64,000 nucleotides of DNA from Dechloromonas denitrificans. GTDB taxonomy: Bacteria > Pseudomonadota > Gammaproteobacteria > Burkholderiales > Rhodocyclaceae. Where the stretch lies: positions 764,501-828,500 of the forward strand of contig NZ_CP075187.1 of the NCBI RefSeq assembly GCF_020510665.1. The letters are read 5' to 3'. The notes beneath the pieces were generated by a model. The model worked only from the letters and a program-made list of their open reading frames with translations, was not told where the DNA came from and did not search any database. Shown here in pieces: positions 37,349 to 45,959 of the stretch (position 1 is its first letter; each line of letters opens with the position of its first letter). The position numbers and the translations under genes were made by a program.

Positions 37349-38208
37349 AAGTCGGTTTCATCGGCCTGGGCGTGATGGGGCGTCCGATGGCGCTGCATCT
37401 GCAGCGTGCCGGACACGGCTTGCACGTCTGGGCACGGCGCCCTGAGTCGGTCGGCGATTTGCCGGCGACGGTCTGCGCCACACCGGCCGAATTGGGCCGC
37501 GCCTGCGAGGTCGTGTTTACCGTGATCACGTCGAGCGCCGATGTCGAATCGGTCGCGCTCGGCCAGTCCGGGCTGATCGAGGGTATGGCGCCCGGTTCGG
37601 TGCTGGTCGATTGCTCGACCATCGCGCCGGATGCAGCGCGCCGGATTGCCGACGGACTGCGGGAAAAGGGTATCGAGATGCTGGATGCCCCGGTGTCCGG
37701 CGGCGTTCAGGGCGCGATCGACGCCTCGCTGGCGATCATGGCCGGTGGCCAGGCCGAGGTGCTGGAACGGGTTCGTCCGCTGCTCGACTGTCTCGGCCAG
37801 CGGATTGTCCATGTCGGCCCGAATGGCGCCGGTCAGGTGGCCAAGGCGTGCAATCAGATGATCATGGTCGCGGCGATTCAGGCCGCCGCCGAAGCCATGC
37901 ACCTGGCAGCTGCCTCCGGGGTCGATTGTGCTGCGGTCAAACAGGCACTGGCTGGCGGATCGGCGGCTTCGCGTGTGCTCGATGTGATGGGCGAGCGTAT
38001 GGTTCGGCGCGATTTTTCGGCTGGCATCGAGGCGCGCCTGCATCACAAGGATTTCGGTCTGGTGCTTGAGGCGGCACGCAAAAGCGGCGTTCCGGTGGCG
38101 TTGACCGCAGCCGTCGGCCAGCAATTGAACGCCTTGATGGCGCAAGGCTGGGGGCGCGACGACACCTCGTCGCTGTTGCGCGTGCTCGAAGTGATGGGGC
38201 CGGCATGA
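37345..38208 (+). CDS. NAD-binding beta-hydroxyacid dehydrogenase, second of a tandem pair
   Basis: 287 residues, a diverged paralogue of the preceding gene with the same motifs: KVGFIGLGVMGRPMALHL, MLDAPVSGGVQGA and the catalytic Lys in GAGQVAKACNQMI. The two probably arose by tandem duplication and may have split substrates. It is coupled at both ends by ATGA overlaps, to the first dehydrogenase and to the YcgR-like gene. Confidence 0.87.
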   Translation: MKVGFIGLGVMGRPMALHLQRAGHGLHVWARRPESVGDLPATVCATPAELGRACEVVFTVITSSADVESVALGQSGLIEGMAPGSVLVDCSTIAPDAARRIADGLREKGIEMLDAPVSGGVQGAIDASLAIMAGGQAEVLERVRPLLDCLGQRIVHVGPNGAGQVAKACNQMIMVAAIQAAAEAMHLAAASGVDCAAVKQALAGGSAASRVLDVMGERMVRRDFSAGIEARLHHKDFGLVLEAARKSGVPVALTAAVGQQLNALMAQGWGRDDTSSLLRVLEVMGPA

Positions 38209-38948
38209 GCCAGATTGCCCAATTGTCCGAAGCGGAAATCGAGGCGCGTTTCCATATCACCGGGCGGACCGAAATCCAGTTCATGTTGCTCGGCTTCGGT
38301 CGCGAACGTACGCCATTCACGGTTCTTTTCGGCCCGGAGCGCGAACCGTTTCCGACCCGCCTGCTCGGTGTTTTGCCGGACAAGGGACAGTTGGTTTTCG
38401 ATTGCAGCGGAAGTCCGGAGCTTAATCGTCGCTTCCGCGAGAGCGAGCAGCATCTGTTCGTCGGGCGGCCCGGCGGCATTCAGGTCCAGTTTTCGGCCGG
38501 CCCGGCGATGGACGTCAATTTCGAGGGCGCCCGGGCCTTTGTCGTGACGCTGCCCAAGGTGCTGGTGCGTTTGCAGCGGCGCGAGAATTTTCGCATCGAG
38601 ACGCCGCGCGTCCAGCCCTTGCAGTTTTTCGGTCGCTTGTCGGGCGGCGCGCTGCTCAATTTGCCGGCCCACGACATTTCGGTGTCGGGGATCGGGTTGA
38701 CCGCAGCGATGCTACCCGATGATCTGATCGTCGGCCTGAAAATGGAGAATTGCCGGATTACCCTACCCGAGGACAGTGGCCCGCTGTTTACGGCCGTGTC
38801 GGTGCATCACCTGACCGAGCAGGAAGCTCGCTCGGGGCAGCGGCAATGGCGTATCGGCCTGAATTTCGACGACTTGCCCTTCGCCGATCAGAACCGGATT
38901 CAGCGTTACATCGTGCGGGTCGAGCACGAACGGCACGAACTGAGCTGA
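38205..38948 (+). CDS. ycgR: YcgR-like flagellar brake protein with PilZ domain
   Basis: 247 residues. An N-terminal YcgR domain (about 1-115) precedes a PilZ domain carrying the c-di-GMP binding signature: RLQRRENFRIETP (RxxxR) and HDISVSGIGL (D-x-S-x-x-G). YcgR-type proteins slow the flagellar motor when c-di-GMP is high. It overlaps the dehydrogenase gene by ATGA, an unusual partner. No flagellar gene is in the window. Its stop abuts the stop of the convergent SafE gene. Confidence 0.88.
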   Translation: MSQIAQLSEAEIEARFHITGRTEIQFMLLGFGRERTPFTVLFGPEREPFPTRLLGVLPDKGQLVFDCSGSPELNRRFRESEQHLFVGRPGGIQVQFSAGPAMDVNFEGARAFVVTLPKVLVRLQRRENFRIETPRVQPLQFFGRLSGGALLNLPAHDISVSGIGLTAAMLPDDLIVGLKMENCRITLPEDSGPLFTAVSVHHLTEQEARSGQRQWRIGLNFDDLPFADQNRIQRYIVRVEHERHELS

Positions 38949-39698
38949 TCAGGAAACAGGCCTGATATGTATGGTTCGTCGCATCGGTGCTTGTGTCCGG
39001 CGCACACGTAGTAACTTCCAGAATACGATCAGGCCGGCAATCGCCAGGAGAGCAGCGCCGCTGCCTGGCATGAACAGGTCGATGCGCCGCATACCGAGCA
39101 GCCCCATGACCAGTGCAGCGCCGTGGCGCAACCAGATGACCAGCCATTCATGTTCCTGCCGGAGCACACGGCCGACACCGGCTGCGGCGGGAATCAGGAC
39201 CAGCATTGGTGTAAGTAGCGCCCCGAGGCCGAAAAGCAGCCCGAACCAGGCGCCGTGCGCGGCACTCCCGCCATGTGCGGCCGCTGCCAGCAAGGTGGCC
39301 AGTGGCGCGCAGGGGATCAGGGTCAGCCCCATGCCGAGCAGTATTGGCGATAGACCGTTCAGGCGCTTGATCGAGCCGCAACGGGCATGGCTTGGCCAAC
39401 TTAGCCATGCCGCAGCAAACAGGCTGCTTAAGCCAATCACCAAATTTCCGATGCCGGATGCCAGTTCGCGCACAAACCACGCACCCAGCAAGCCGGCGAG
39501 TCCGCCAAGCAGGGTGTAGGAAATGAGCCGGCCGCCGAGAAAGAATGCGGTGTCACGCAGGCCGCTCGCGGCACCTTCTGCTTTGCCAAAGGCCAGTGTG
39601 CCGATGAAGGGCAGGCAGGTGACGGCGCAGGCGGTCAGGCCGAGCGACAGGCCCAGCAGAAAAACCGAAAATGCCGAAACTTCAGCTTCAGCCAGCAT
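38949..39698 (-). CDS. TauE/SafE-type membrane permease (COG2836-like)
   Basis: 249 residues from the ATG at 39698, with GAG five bases upstream; a frame open to 39812 lies inside the preceding gene. Six or seven hydrophobic segments are seen, with paired Cys/Pro motifs in the first and fourth (LTACAVTCLPFIGTLAFG, LGMGLTLIPCAPLATLLAAA), as in the half-repeat SafE/UreH-like family often found near metal-handling genes. It overlaps the polyferredoxin gene by 11 bp and ends the TonB receptor operon. It is a probable inner-membrane metal or sulfur carrier; the direction of transport is not shown. Confidence 0.78.
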   Translation of the reverse strand: MLAEAEVSAFSVFLLGLSLGLTACAVTCLPFIGTLAFGKAEGAASGLRDTAFFLGGRLISYTLLGGLAGLLGAWFVRELASGIGNLVIGLSSLFAAAWLSWPSHARCGSIKRLNGLSPILLGMGLTLIPCAPLATLLAAAAHGGSAAHGAWFGLLFGLGALLTPMLVLIPAAAGVGRVLRQEHEWLVIWLRHGAALVMGLLGMRRIDLFMPGSGAALLAIAGLIVFWKLLRVRRTQAPMRRTIHIRPVS

Positions 39699-40752
39699 CG
39701 CTGCTCGCCACGACTGGTTTGCGGACAAACTTGATCGGTTTAGGCATGCCTTCTGGTGACTCGATCTTGACCCGATTTTTGTAATAGTCGCGGCTTGACG
39801 AGAAGAGTGCAAAGGGCCCGAATTTCACTTTGATGATGCCATCGTCCGGGCAGAATTCGGCGCAACGGCCGCACAGGGTGCAGTCCTCGCTGAATGCTTT
39901 CAGGCCATGCTCATGGTGTATTTCGGGAATGTCCATCGGGCAGGCTTTGGTGCAGATGCCGCACTTGTCGCATTTGTCGTTTTCGACCTTGACGAGTCTC
40001 GTCAGCGACAGATGACGGAAAGTGGCATTCATCGCCAGCATCGGGCAAATCCGGCAGAACGGCTGGCGCATGGCAAGCGCGCCGATCAGCGTGAAGCCGG
40101 TCAGGATGTTGGCAATCGCGCTGAGAATCATGCTGCCGGTCGATGTTTGCTTGAGCGCAATTTGCTCAGGGTCGCCGGTCAGCAGTGTGGTGGCGATGCG
40201 TGAGGGACAGATATCGCAATATGGATTACCCATCGAGTGTGGGGCAACGCCCATGCCGGCAAGAATCGGGACAAGAAAAACCAGCCCGAGCAGGATCAGC
40301 CATTTGACTGGCCGTGCCCGTTTCGCGGTTTTGTTGTCCAGCAGGTGTTGCGGGCGATTGAAACGTCGGCCGATTTTGTTGATCCACTCCTGGATCGTGC
40401 CGAGTGGGCAGACCCAGCCGCAGAAAGCCTTGCCGAGTACCGCAAAGAAAATCAGGAAGGTGCCGAGTGCGATCAGCGTCGGCATGATGACTCGCTGCGT
40501 GATCTGCTGTGCCTTGACCAGTGACTCGCCAATTCGGTGATGCATCTGGTGCTGCAGCGGGATCAGGACGCAATAGCCTCCGTTGCTCTTGTCGTAAGCG
40601 CAGGAAAGGGAAGGGAGCGCCGTAGAAATTTTATCGGCGGCGTAGTAACCGACGACGGTGCTTCCCCAGACGGTGATGAATAGCGTCAGTATCTGAACGA
40701 TGAAGCGCAGGCGAGACAGGTTAGGGAGCATTTTTTTGATGAAATCAGGCAT
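39688..40752 (-). CDS. NapH-like membrane polyferredoxin
   Basis: 354 residues; the start at 40752 has AAGGAGA six bases upstream. Membrane segments alternate with Cys motifs FCGWVCPLGTIQEW and FCRICPMLAMN, as in NapH/FtrD/CcoG-type proteins. Two soluble 4Fe-4S sites follow (CDKCGICTKACPMD and CTLCGRCAEFCPDD). It passes electrons across or along the membrane. No nitrate reductase genes are present. The neighbours are a TonB receptor, a periplasmic protein and SafE, so metal reduction during uptake is more likely. It overlaps the preceding gene by 8 bp. Confidence 0.85.
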   Translation of the reverse strand: MPDFIKKMLPNLSRLRFIVQILTLFITVWGSTVVGYYAADKISTALPSLSCAYDKSNGGYCVLIPLQHQMHHRIGESLVKAQQITQRVIMPTLIALGTFLIFFAVLGKAFCGWVCPLGTIQEWINKIGRRFNRPQHLLDNKTAKRARPVKWLILLGLVFLVPILAGMGVAPHSMGNPYCDICPSRIATTLLTGDPEQIALKQTSTGSMILSAIANILTGFTLIGALAMRQPFCRICPMLAMNATFRHLSLTRLVKVENDKCDKCGICTKACPMDIPEIHHEHGLKAFSEDCTLCGRCAEFCPDDGIIKVKFGPFALFSSSRDYYKNRVKIESPEGMPKPIKFVRKPVVASSDAG

Positions 40753-41629
40753 GTCCGGTCTCCTTGCGACGCAGTAGCGGCAGGGCCAGCAATATGCCAA
40801 GCGCCAGGAAGCCGAACCCCCCGGAAAGACTGCGTTCGCGCATCAGATCCGGGTAGTAGAAAAAATTGAAGGCACTGAGATGGTGTGTTTCGCCGTGTTG
40901 GTGTTCGGCCGCCAGGACAAATCCCTTGCGCGTTCGGGTCGCACCGGCTTGAGGATCAATCTCGGCCGGGTCGATGTCGCGCGGGAACGCGATATGAGCC
41001 ACGCCTTGTGCATCGGTGATGACGCGTGACCGGGTTCCTGATTCCGTTTCGAATCGCACGCCGGTTCCGGCGAGTGGGGCGCCATCGTAGCGAACGTGAA
41101 AGGCCCAATCCTCACCTTCGCGCATGCCGCCGTGTTCCGGAATGTGGTCTGGGACAATTTCCAGCCCGGAGCGTTGCTGCTTGAGCAGACGGGTCGGTGC
41201 GTCGCCTTTGGCCGGGAAAGTCCATGCGGTGGTCGCCGTGACGATGGTATTGCCCCGGACTTCACGGGCGATGAGCCAGTGATGTCCGCCTTTGTCCGGG
41301 CTGGACGGGCTGACTAGCCAGCGATTGTTTTCAGGCGTCAGCTTTGCCGGCAATTCGGGATCGTTCGGGCTGTAGACCAGCAGTTCAGGGGCGCTCAGGT
41401 TGCGTGCTACCAGGCTCGCCTGGCCGCGTTCGGGGCGACCGCCACCCGGCGAAATAGCGGGCAGGGCGGTCCAGAAAGTTTCGCTGGCCGGCCTGCTATC
41501 GTTGCGCGTCGCCGCGTTGGGGGCGTGTGATTCGCCATGGCTGTAGGCGTTGCTGACGAACATCGATAGTCCGAGGAGGAAAGCGGCTTTCCCCATGGAA
41601 TTTTGCTGTTGTACTGGTGTTGACCGCAT
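40745..41629 (-). CDS. Periplasmic DUF4198-like protein with C-terminal membrane anchor
   Basis: 294 residues; the start at 41629 has GGAGG at good spacing. A signal peptide is followed by a His-containing mature start (SHGESHAP). A beta-rich region (about 145-245) includes DWAFHVRYDGAPLAGTGVRFETESG and ITDAQGVAHIAFP, as in DUF4198-type proteins, some of which accompany nickel/cobalt carriers. A C-terminal helix (FGFLALGILLALPLL) ends in RRKETGHA. It lies between the TonB receptor and the polyferredoxin. The family assignment is by eye and moderate. Confidence 0.65.
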   Translation of the reverse strand: MRSTPVQQQNSMGKAAFLLGLSMFVSNAYSHGESHAPNAATRNDSRPASETFWTALPAISPGGGRPERGQASLVARNLSAPELLVYSPNDPELPAKLTPENNRWLVSPSSPDKGGHHWLIAREVRGNTIVTATTAWTFPAKGDAPTRLLKQQRSGLEIVPDHIPEHGGMREGEDWAFHVRYDGAPLAGTGVRFETESGTRSRVITDAQGVAHIAFPRDIDPAEIDPQAGATRTRKGFVLAAEHQHGETHHLSAFNFFYYPDLMRERSLSGGFGFLALGILLALPLLRRKETGHA

Positions 41630-41647
41630 TGCTTCCTCCCCGCGAGA

Positions 41648-43702
41648 TCAGAATTTGGCGATCAGGCCGCTACTGACGGTGAAGCCCGGTGCTATGTAGC
41701 CGATACCTTCGTATTTTTTATCGCCAAGGTTGATCAGGGTCAGGCGCAGGCTGACGTCTTTGGTCAGCGTCTTGCTCAGGCCGGCATCGAAGGTCGTGTA
41801 GCCTTTATAAACGGTCGTGTTTGCTTCGTTCGAGTAGCGAGTGCCAACATAGTTGGCGACCCCGAAAGCGGTCAGGCCGAAGGGAAGGCTGAGGTCTGCT
41901 CTCAGGTAGGCCTGATGCTGGGGAACATTGGTCAGTTGCTTGCCTTCGAGGCTGCGGTTCTGGTCGTATTTGGTAATGATCGAGTCATTCTTGGTGTAGC
42001 TGGCGTAAAGCGTGGCCCATTCGGTGGCGCGCAACATGCCTTCAAATTCGAATCCGCGCGCCCGCACGCCGCCATAGTTCACCTTGTCTGTGGTGCCGGC
42101 CGGCGAGCCTGCGCGTTGAATGGTCGAGATGAAATCTTCCGCCGTCGTGTAGTAATAGGTCGATTTTGCGTAGGCGGTCTTGCCGAAATAGTAGTCAAGG
42201 CCAACATCGCGTGAGGTGGCTTTTTCCGGCTCAAGCAGAGGATTGCCATAAGCGACGGTCGTTCCGCGACGGCTGTTGCCGTACAACTGAGAAACGTCGG
42301 GGGAGTTGAACGACTTGCCGATCGATCCGCGTGCGATCAAGTCGTCCAGCAAGCGGTAACTGATGCCGCCTTTGGGCAAAAAAGCGGTTTCAGAACGTTC
42401 GGTCCAGGTGCCCTGATTCGGGAAGGAGGTCTTCGTGTCGCGGAAACTGCCGCTTGTCTTCCAGTTATCCCAGCGTCCGGCCAGGTTCAGGTTCAGGCCG
42501 CCGAAAGTCAGTTCATCCTGAATGAACAGGCCGCTACGCGTGACGTTGCCCCTGGTGACTTGCTGGCGTCCCGGTTCGGCCGGGTAGCGGTTGGTCATGG
42601 TCATCTCGCCATCGGCATATTCACCGCCGAAGGTCAGCTTCTGGTGCTGGCCGAGACGGTGGCTGCTCTGGGCGTGGAAGCCGGTTTCGCGGTCATCGAA
42701 GTTGCCGCTGTAGGCAATCCGGCTGGCCGCCGGTGTGCCGGGGGCTGAGACATCGGGGCTGGTGGCGTTCGGGGCATTGGCACTGTCGGCATCCATCTGG
42801 CCAATCCGGCTGTAGAGTACGACGGTGGTTTCCGATGACTCACCGAAGTGGCGGTAACGCGCTGAGCCCAGATATTGTTGACGATCCTGGGCGTTGTAGT
42901 CGGGGATGTTGTAGAGGCCGGTGGTGACGTCGCGCAGGTAGGAGAAATTGAAATCGAGCAGGTTGGCGTTATTGATTTCGTGAAAGAATTTTGCGCCGAC
43001 ATTGGTCTTTTCTGTCCCCGTCTTGGCGCGTTGGGAGAGCGGTGTGCTCGATGTCGAGGTATCCGGGCGCCACATGTTGTAGCCATCGCTTTCCAGATAG
43101 CTGGCGGAAAGCGCGAATCCGCTGCTTTCCCCGCGATACGACACCACACCGGCGCCGCGTTTGGTGTCCAGGCTGCCGTAATCCGCCTCAACGCGACCGT
43201 GCATGCCCGGTGCAGGCACCTTGGAAATGACGTTGATCACGCCGCCCATGGCATGGTTGCCATACAGCGCAGAGCCGGCGCCGCGTACGACTTCAATCCG
43301 TTCGACATCAATGGTGCCGAGCTGCGACCAGTCAACCTGGCTGTCATATTGGACATTCATCGGAATGCCATCGACCAGAACCAGTGTCCGGCCATTGCCA
43401 GGCAGGCCGCGCGAGTAGGTCTGGGCGATACGGTTCGGTGAAGAAGCATCCATGCGGGCCGCGTAAACGCCGGGGACGCCTTGCAATACCTGGTCGACCG
43501 TGGTGGCTCCAGACTTCTCGATGCGTTCCTTGTCAATCACCGTTACGGCAGACGAAATATCCTTGATGCTGCGCTCGGTTTTGGTGGCTGTAACAACCAT
43601 TTCTGAGAGCAGGGGATTGTTTTCTGCGGCCTGGATGGCCAATGGGAAACTGAGCGCAAAGACCAGCGAAAGCTGTCTGTTAACAGGTGAAAGGGGAAAC
43701 AT
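41648..43702 (-). CDS. TonB-dependent outer membrane receptor
   Basis: 684 residues from the ATG at 43702, with GAGG five bases upstream; a frame open to 43786 lacks a site. A signal peptide (LSLVFALSFPLAIQA) and TonB box region (SEMVVTATKTE) come first. The plug has VDQVLQGVPGVYAAR, GRTLVLVDGIPMN and IEVVRGAGSALYGNHAMGG, and a 22-strand barrel ends in Phe. It resembles the BtuB/CirA class. It is the first gene of a four-gene operon whose other members (DUF4198-like, polyferredoxin, SafE) suggest metal uptake. Confidence 0.92.
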   Translation of the reverse strand: MFPLSPVNRQLSLVFALSFPLAIQAAENNPLLSEMVVTATKTERSIKDISSAVTVIDKERIEKSGATTVDQVLQGVPGVYAARMDASSPNRIAQTYSRGLPGNGRTLVLVDGIPMNVQYDSQVDWSQLGTIDVERIEVVRGAGSALYGNHAMGGVINVISKVPAPGMHGRVEADYGSLDTKRGAGVVSYRGESSGFALSASYLESDGYNMWRPDTSTSSTPLSQRAKTGTEKTNVGAKFFHEINNANLLDFNFSYLRDVTTGLYNIPDYNAQDRQQYLGSARYRHFGESSETTVVLYSRIGQMDADSANAPNATSPDVSAPGTPAASRIAYSGNFDDRETGFHAQSSHRLGQHQKLTFGGEYADGEMTMTNRYPAEPGRQQVTRGNVTRSGLFIQDELTFGGLNLNLAGRWDNWKTSGSFRDTKTSFPNQGTWTERSETAFLPKGGISYRLLDDLIARGSIGKSFNSPDVSQLYGNSRRGTTVAYGNPLLEPEKATSRDVGLDYYFGKTAYAKSTYYYTTAEDFISTIQRAGSPAGTTDKVNYGGVRARGFEFEGMLRATEWATLYASYTKNDSIITKYDQNRSLEGKQLTNVPQHQAYLRADLSLPFGLTAFGVANYVGTRYSNEANTTVYKGYTTFDAGLSKTLTKDVSLRLTLINLGDKKYEGIGYIAPGFTVSSGLIAKF

Positions 43703-43767
43703 GATGACCTCGGGTATGAATGCGGATTTCAAGCAAAACTTGAAATAATCGGCCCGGAGTCTAGTTT

Positions 43768-43815
43768 TTGTGGCTTTTGCCCACAATGTGGCATATTGCC
43801 GCGCGACAAATTGTC
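43768..43815. promoter_or_regulatory. Three adjacent inverted repeats upstream of the TonB operon
   Basis: Within 48 bp there are TTGTGG...CCACAA (43768-43786, 7-bp spacer), GGCATATTGCC (43790-43800) and GACAAATTGTC (43805-43815). They lie 66-113 bp upstream of the receptor ATG, where regulator sites for metal operons often lie. They do not match a Fur, Zur or NikR box that I recognise. Confidence 0.35.
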
Positions 43816-43935
43816 ACATTAGTTTGGGGAGATATAAAAATCTACCTGTCGGCGAGATTTTGAGCTGGCTTGTTTTTATGTACGCAGCAGGCTCAGGTTT
43901 TATTCGGTGTGGGGGCTACCATTGCGCAGGGGAAA

Positions 43936-44973
43936 CTATTTGTGCGGGGCTTTCGGCGCATGAATCCGGATCGGCTTGCTTGAAGCGCGCGCCCGCAGTT
44001 GCCCGCAGCCGCCATCGACATCCTGACCGGCCGAGTCGCGCAGGCGGGCCAGGATGCCGCTCTGGTGCAGGCGTCCGGCCATTTCACCGGCGCGTGCCGC
44101 CGACGGGCGCTCGAAGCCCAAGCCTTCGTTGCTGTTGTAGGGGATGAAATTCATCATCGCGTACTTGCCCTTGAGCAGACGAATGATGCCCTCCAGTTCC
44201 TCATCGCTGTCATTGACGCCGGCCAGCAGCGTCCATTGATACTGGATCGGGTAGCCGGTGGCGCGGGCGTATTGCTCGCCCAGTTCGACCAGTTCCTCGG
44301 GGGCTATGCGCGGCGCCTTGGGCAGCAGTCTGGCGCGCAGATCGGCCTTGGTCGTGTGCAATGACAGGGCCAGCGCCGGCTTGACCGGGCCTTGCGGCAG
44401 ACGCTCGAAGGCACGGTGGTCGCCAACCGTCGAGAAAACCAGGTTCTTGTGACCGATGCCGGCCGAGGTGCCGAGCGTTTCAATCGCTTCCATCACGTTG
44501 TCGAGATTGTGCGACGGCTCGCCCATGCCCATGAAAACGACCCGGCTGATCTTGCGCATGCGTCGGGCGAGAACCACCTGGGCAACAATTTCGGCGCTGC
44601 CGACCTGGCGCAGCAAACCTTCCTGGCCGGTCATGCAGAACAGGCAGCCGACGGCGCAACCGACCTGGGTGGAAACGCACAGCCCGTCGCGCGGCAGCAG
44701 TACGCTTTCAACGGTCTGGCCATCGGCCAGTTCGACGAGCAGGCGGGCCGAACCATCCTCGCCGGGGTGTTCGGAGCGCAGGCGGACCAGACCGTCGAGT
44801 TGTGCGGTCAGTGCCGGCAGCAGATTGCGTACGGCCAGCGGCAGGAAATCCTCGGCCTTGCGGTGCCGGGTATCGAGGCCGACCAACTGGGTCCAGGCAC
44901 GCAGCACGCGCTCTTCATGGCAGGATTTGGCGCCGGCCGCACGCAGCTGCTGGCGGATTTCTTCGATGCGCAT
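43936..44973 (-). CDS. RlmN/Cfr-family radical SAM methyltransferase (RlmN-like paralogue)
   Basis: 345 residues. The radical SAM cluster motif CAVGCLFC (C-x3-C-x2-C) is followed by FMGMGEPSHNLDNV, SLHTTKADLR and the second catalytic Cys in DGGCGQLRAR, the pattern of enzymes that methylate C2 or C8 of adenine in RNA. The N-terminal region is divergent from housekeeping RlmN, and the genomic setting is not the usual ndk/ispG neighbourhood. It is thus probably a second family member. Its start overlaps the dmeF stop by one base (TGATG), so it is the last gene of the mtnA operon. Confidence 0.82.
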   Translation of the reverse strand: MRIEEIRQQLRAAGAKSCHEERVLRAWTQLVGLDTRHRKAEDFLPLAVRNLLPALTAQLDGLVRLRSEHPGEDGSARLLVELADGQTVESVLLPRDGLCVSTQVGCAVGCLFCMTGQEGLLRQVGSAEIVAQVVLARRMRKISRVVFMGMGEPSHNLDNVMEAIETLGTSAGIGHKNLVFSTVGDHRAFERLPQGPVKPALALSLHTTKADLRARLLPKAPRIAPEELVELGEQYARATGYPIQYQWTLLAGVNDSDEELEGIIRLLKGKYAMMNFIPYNSNEGLGFERPSAARAGEMAGRLHQSGILARLRDSAGQDVDGGCGQLRARASSKPIRIHAPKAPHK

Positions 44974-45959
44974 CAGGCTTGGGCGGGAATTTCGCCGCAG
45001 GTGTCGCAGCGGTGGATTTCGATGGTCGCATGCACGATTTCTTCGTGGATGGCGAGTTGCTGGCGGATGTCCAGCGCCTGCAAGCTGGTGTCGTGGGTCA
45101 GCACGCTGAGCGCGCAGGCATAAGCGCCGTTACCGACGCGCCAGACGTGCAGGTCGGTCAGTTCGGTCTGGCCGGCAGCCGGCAGGCTGGCGATCACCTC
45201 ACGGATTTCCTCGACAACCGGGTGGTCCATCTCGCGGTCGAGCAGTACGCGGCCGGACTGGAGCAGCAGGTTCTTGGCCCACAGTGCGACGAGTACGGCG
45301 CCGACCAGACCCATCGCTGGATCGAGCCAGTCCCAGCCGTAGAACCAGCCGCCGAGCAGCGCGACGATGGCCAGTACCGAGGTGGCTGCGTCGGTGATGA
45401 CGTGGATGTAGGCGGCCTTGAGGTTGAGGTCTTCGTGATGGTGGTGGTCGTGTGCGTGGTCATGGCCGTGGTGGTGATCGTGGCCATGACCATGATCGTG
45501 ATGCTCGTGCGAGTGGCCGAGAATCAGCGCACAGGCGAGGTTGACCGCAAGACCGAGTACGGCGACGGCAATTGCTTCCGGGTAGTGGATGGTTTGCGGC
45601 GACCACAGGCGTTCGAGCGAGCCGGCCACCATCAGGCCGGCGACGCCGAGCAGGGCGATGGCGCTGGTGTAGCTGGCCAGGATCTCGATTTTCCAGGTGC
45701 CGAAGGCGAAGCTCGGGTCGTTGGCGTATTTGCGCGCCGCGCCGTAGGCAAAGGCAGCCAGGCCGATGGCCAGTGCGTGCGAACTCATGTGCCAGCCGTC
45801 GGCAAGCAGAGCCATCGAGTTGAACCACCAGCCGGCGACGATTTCGAGCAGCATGGTGGCGATGGTGATCCACATCACGATGCGTGTACTGCGTTCGGCT
45901 GCGGCGTTGCCCTGGCTGAATTGGTGGTCGTGCAGCCAGCGGGAAAGATCGTGTTTCAT
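44973..45959 (-). CDS. dmeF: Cation diffusion facilitator, DmeF-like
   Basis: 328 residues from the ATG at 45959, which overlaps the aldolase stop as ATGA. Six helices with metal-site residues (SMALLADGWHMSSHA and YIHVITDAATS) are separated by a long His-rich cytoplasmic loop (about 30 residues, mostly His/Asp/Gly, near residue 155-185). A C-terminal domain with Cys-containing RCDTCGEIP closes the protein. DmeF members export Co2+, Ni2+ or Mn2+-like ions. Its place between a class II aldolase (metal enzyme) and a radical SAM gene is unusual. Confidence 0.87.
   Translation of the reverse strand: MKHDLSRWLHDHQFSQGNAAAERSTRIVMWITIATMLLEIVAGWWFNSMALLADGWHMSSHALAIGLAAFAYGAARKYANDPSFAFGTWKIEILASYTSAIALLGVAGLMVAGSLERLWSPQTIHYPEAIAVAVLGLAVNLACALILGHSHEHHDHGHGHDHHHGHDHAHDHHHHEDLNLKAAYIHVITDAATSVLAIVALLGGWFYGWDWLDPAMGLVGAVLVALWAKNLLLQSGRVLLDREMDHPVVEEIREVIASLPAAGQTELTDLHVWRVGNGAYACALSVLTHDTSLQALDIRQQLAIHEEIVHATIEIHRCDTCGEIPAQA

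Noticed and set aside
39688..40752. NapH of a periplasmic nitrate reductase operon
   Set aside because: No napA, napB, napC or napG gene is adjacent; the operon partners are a TonB receptor and a SafE-type permease.
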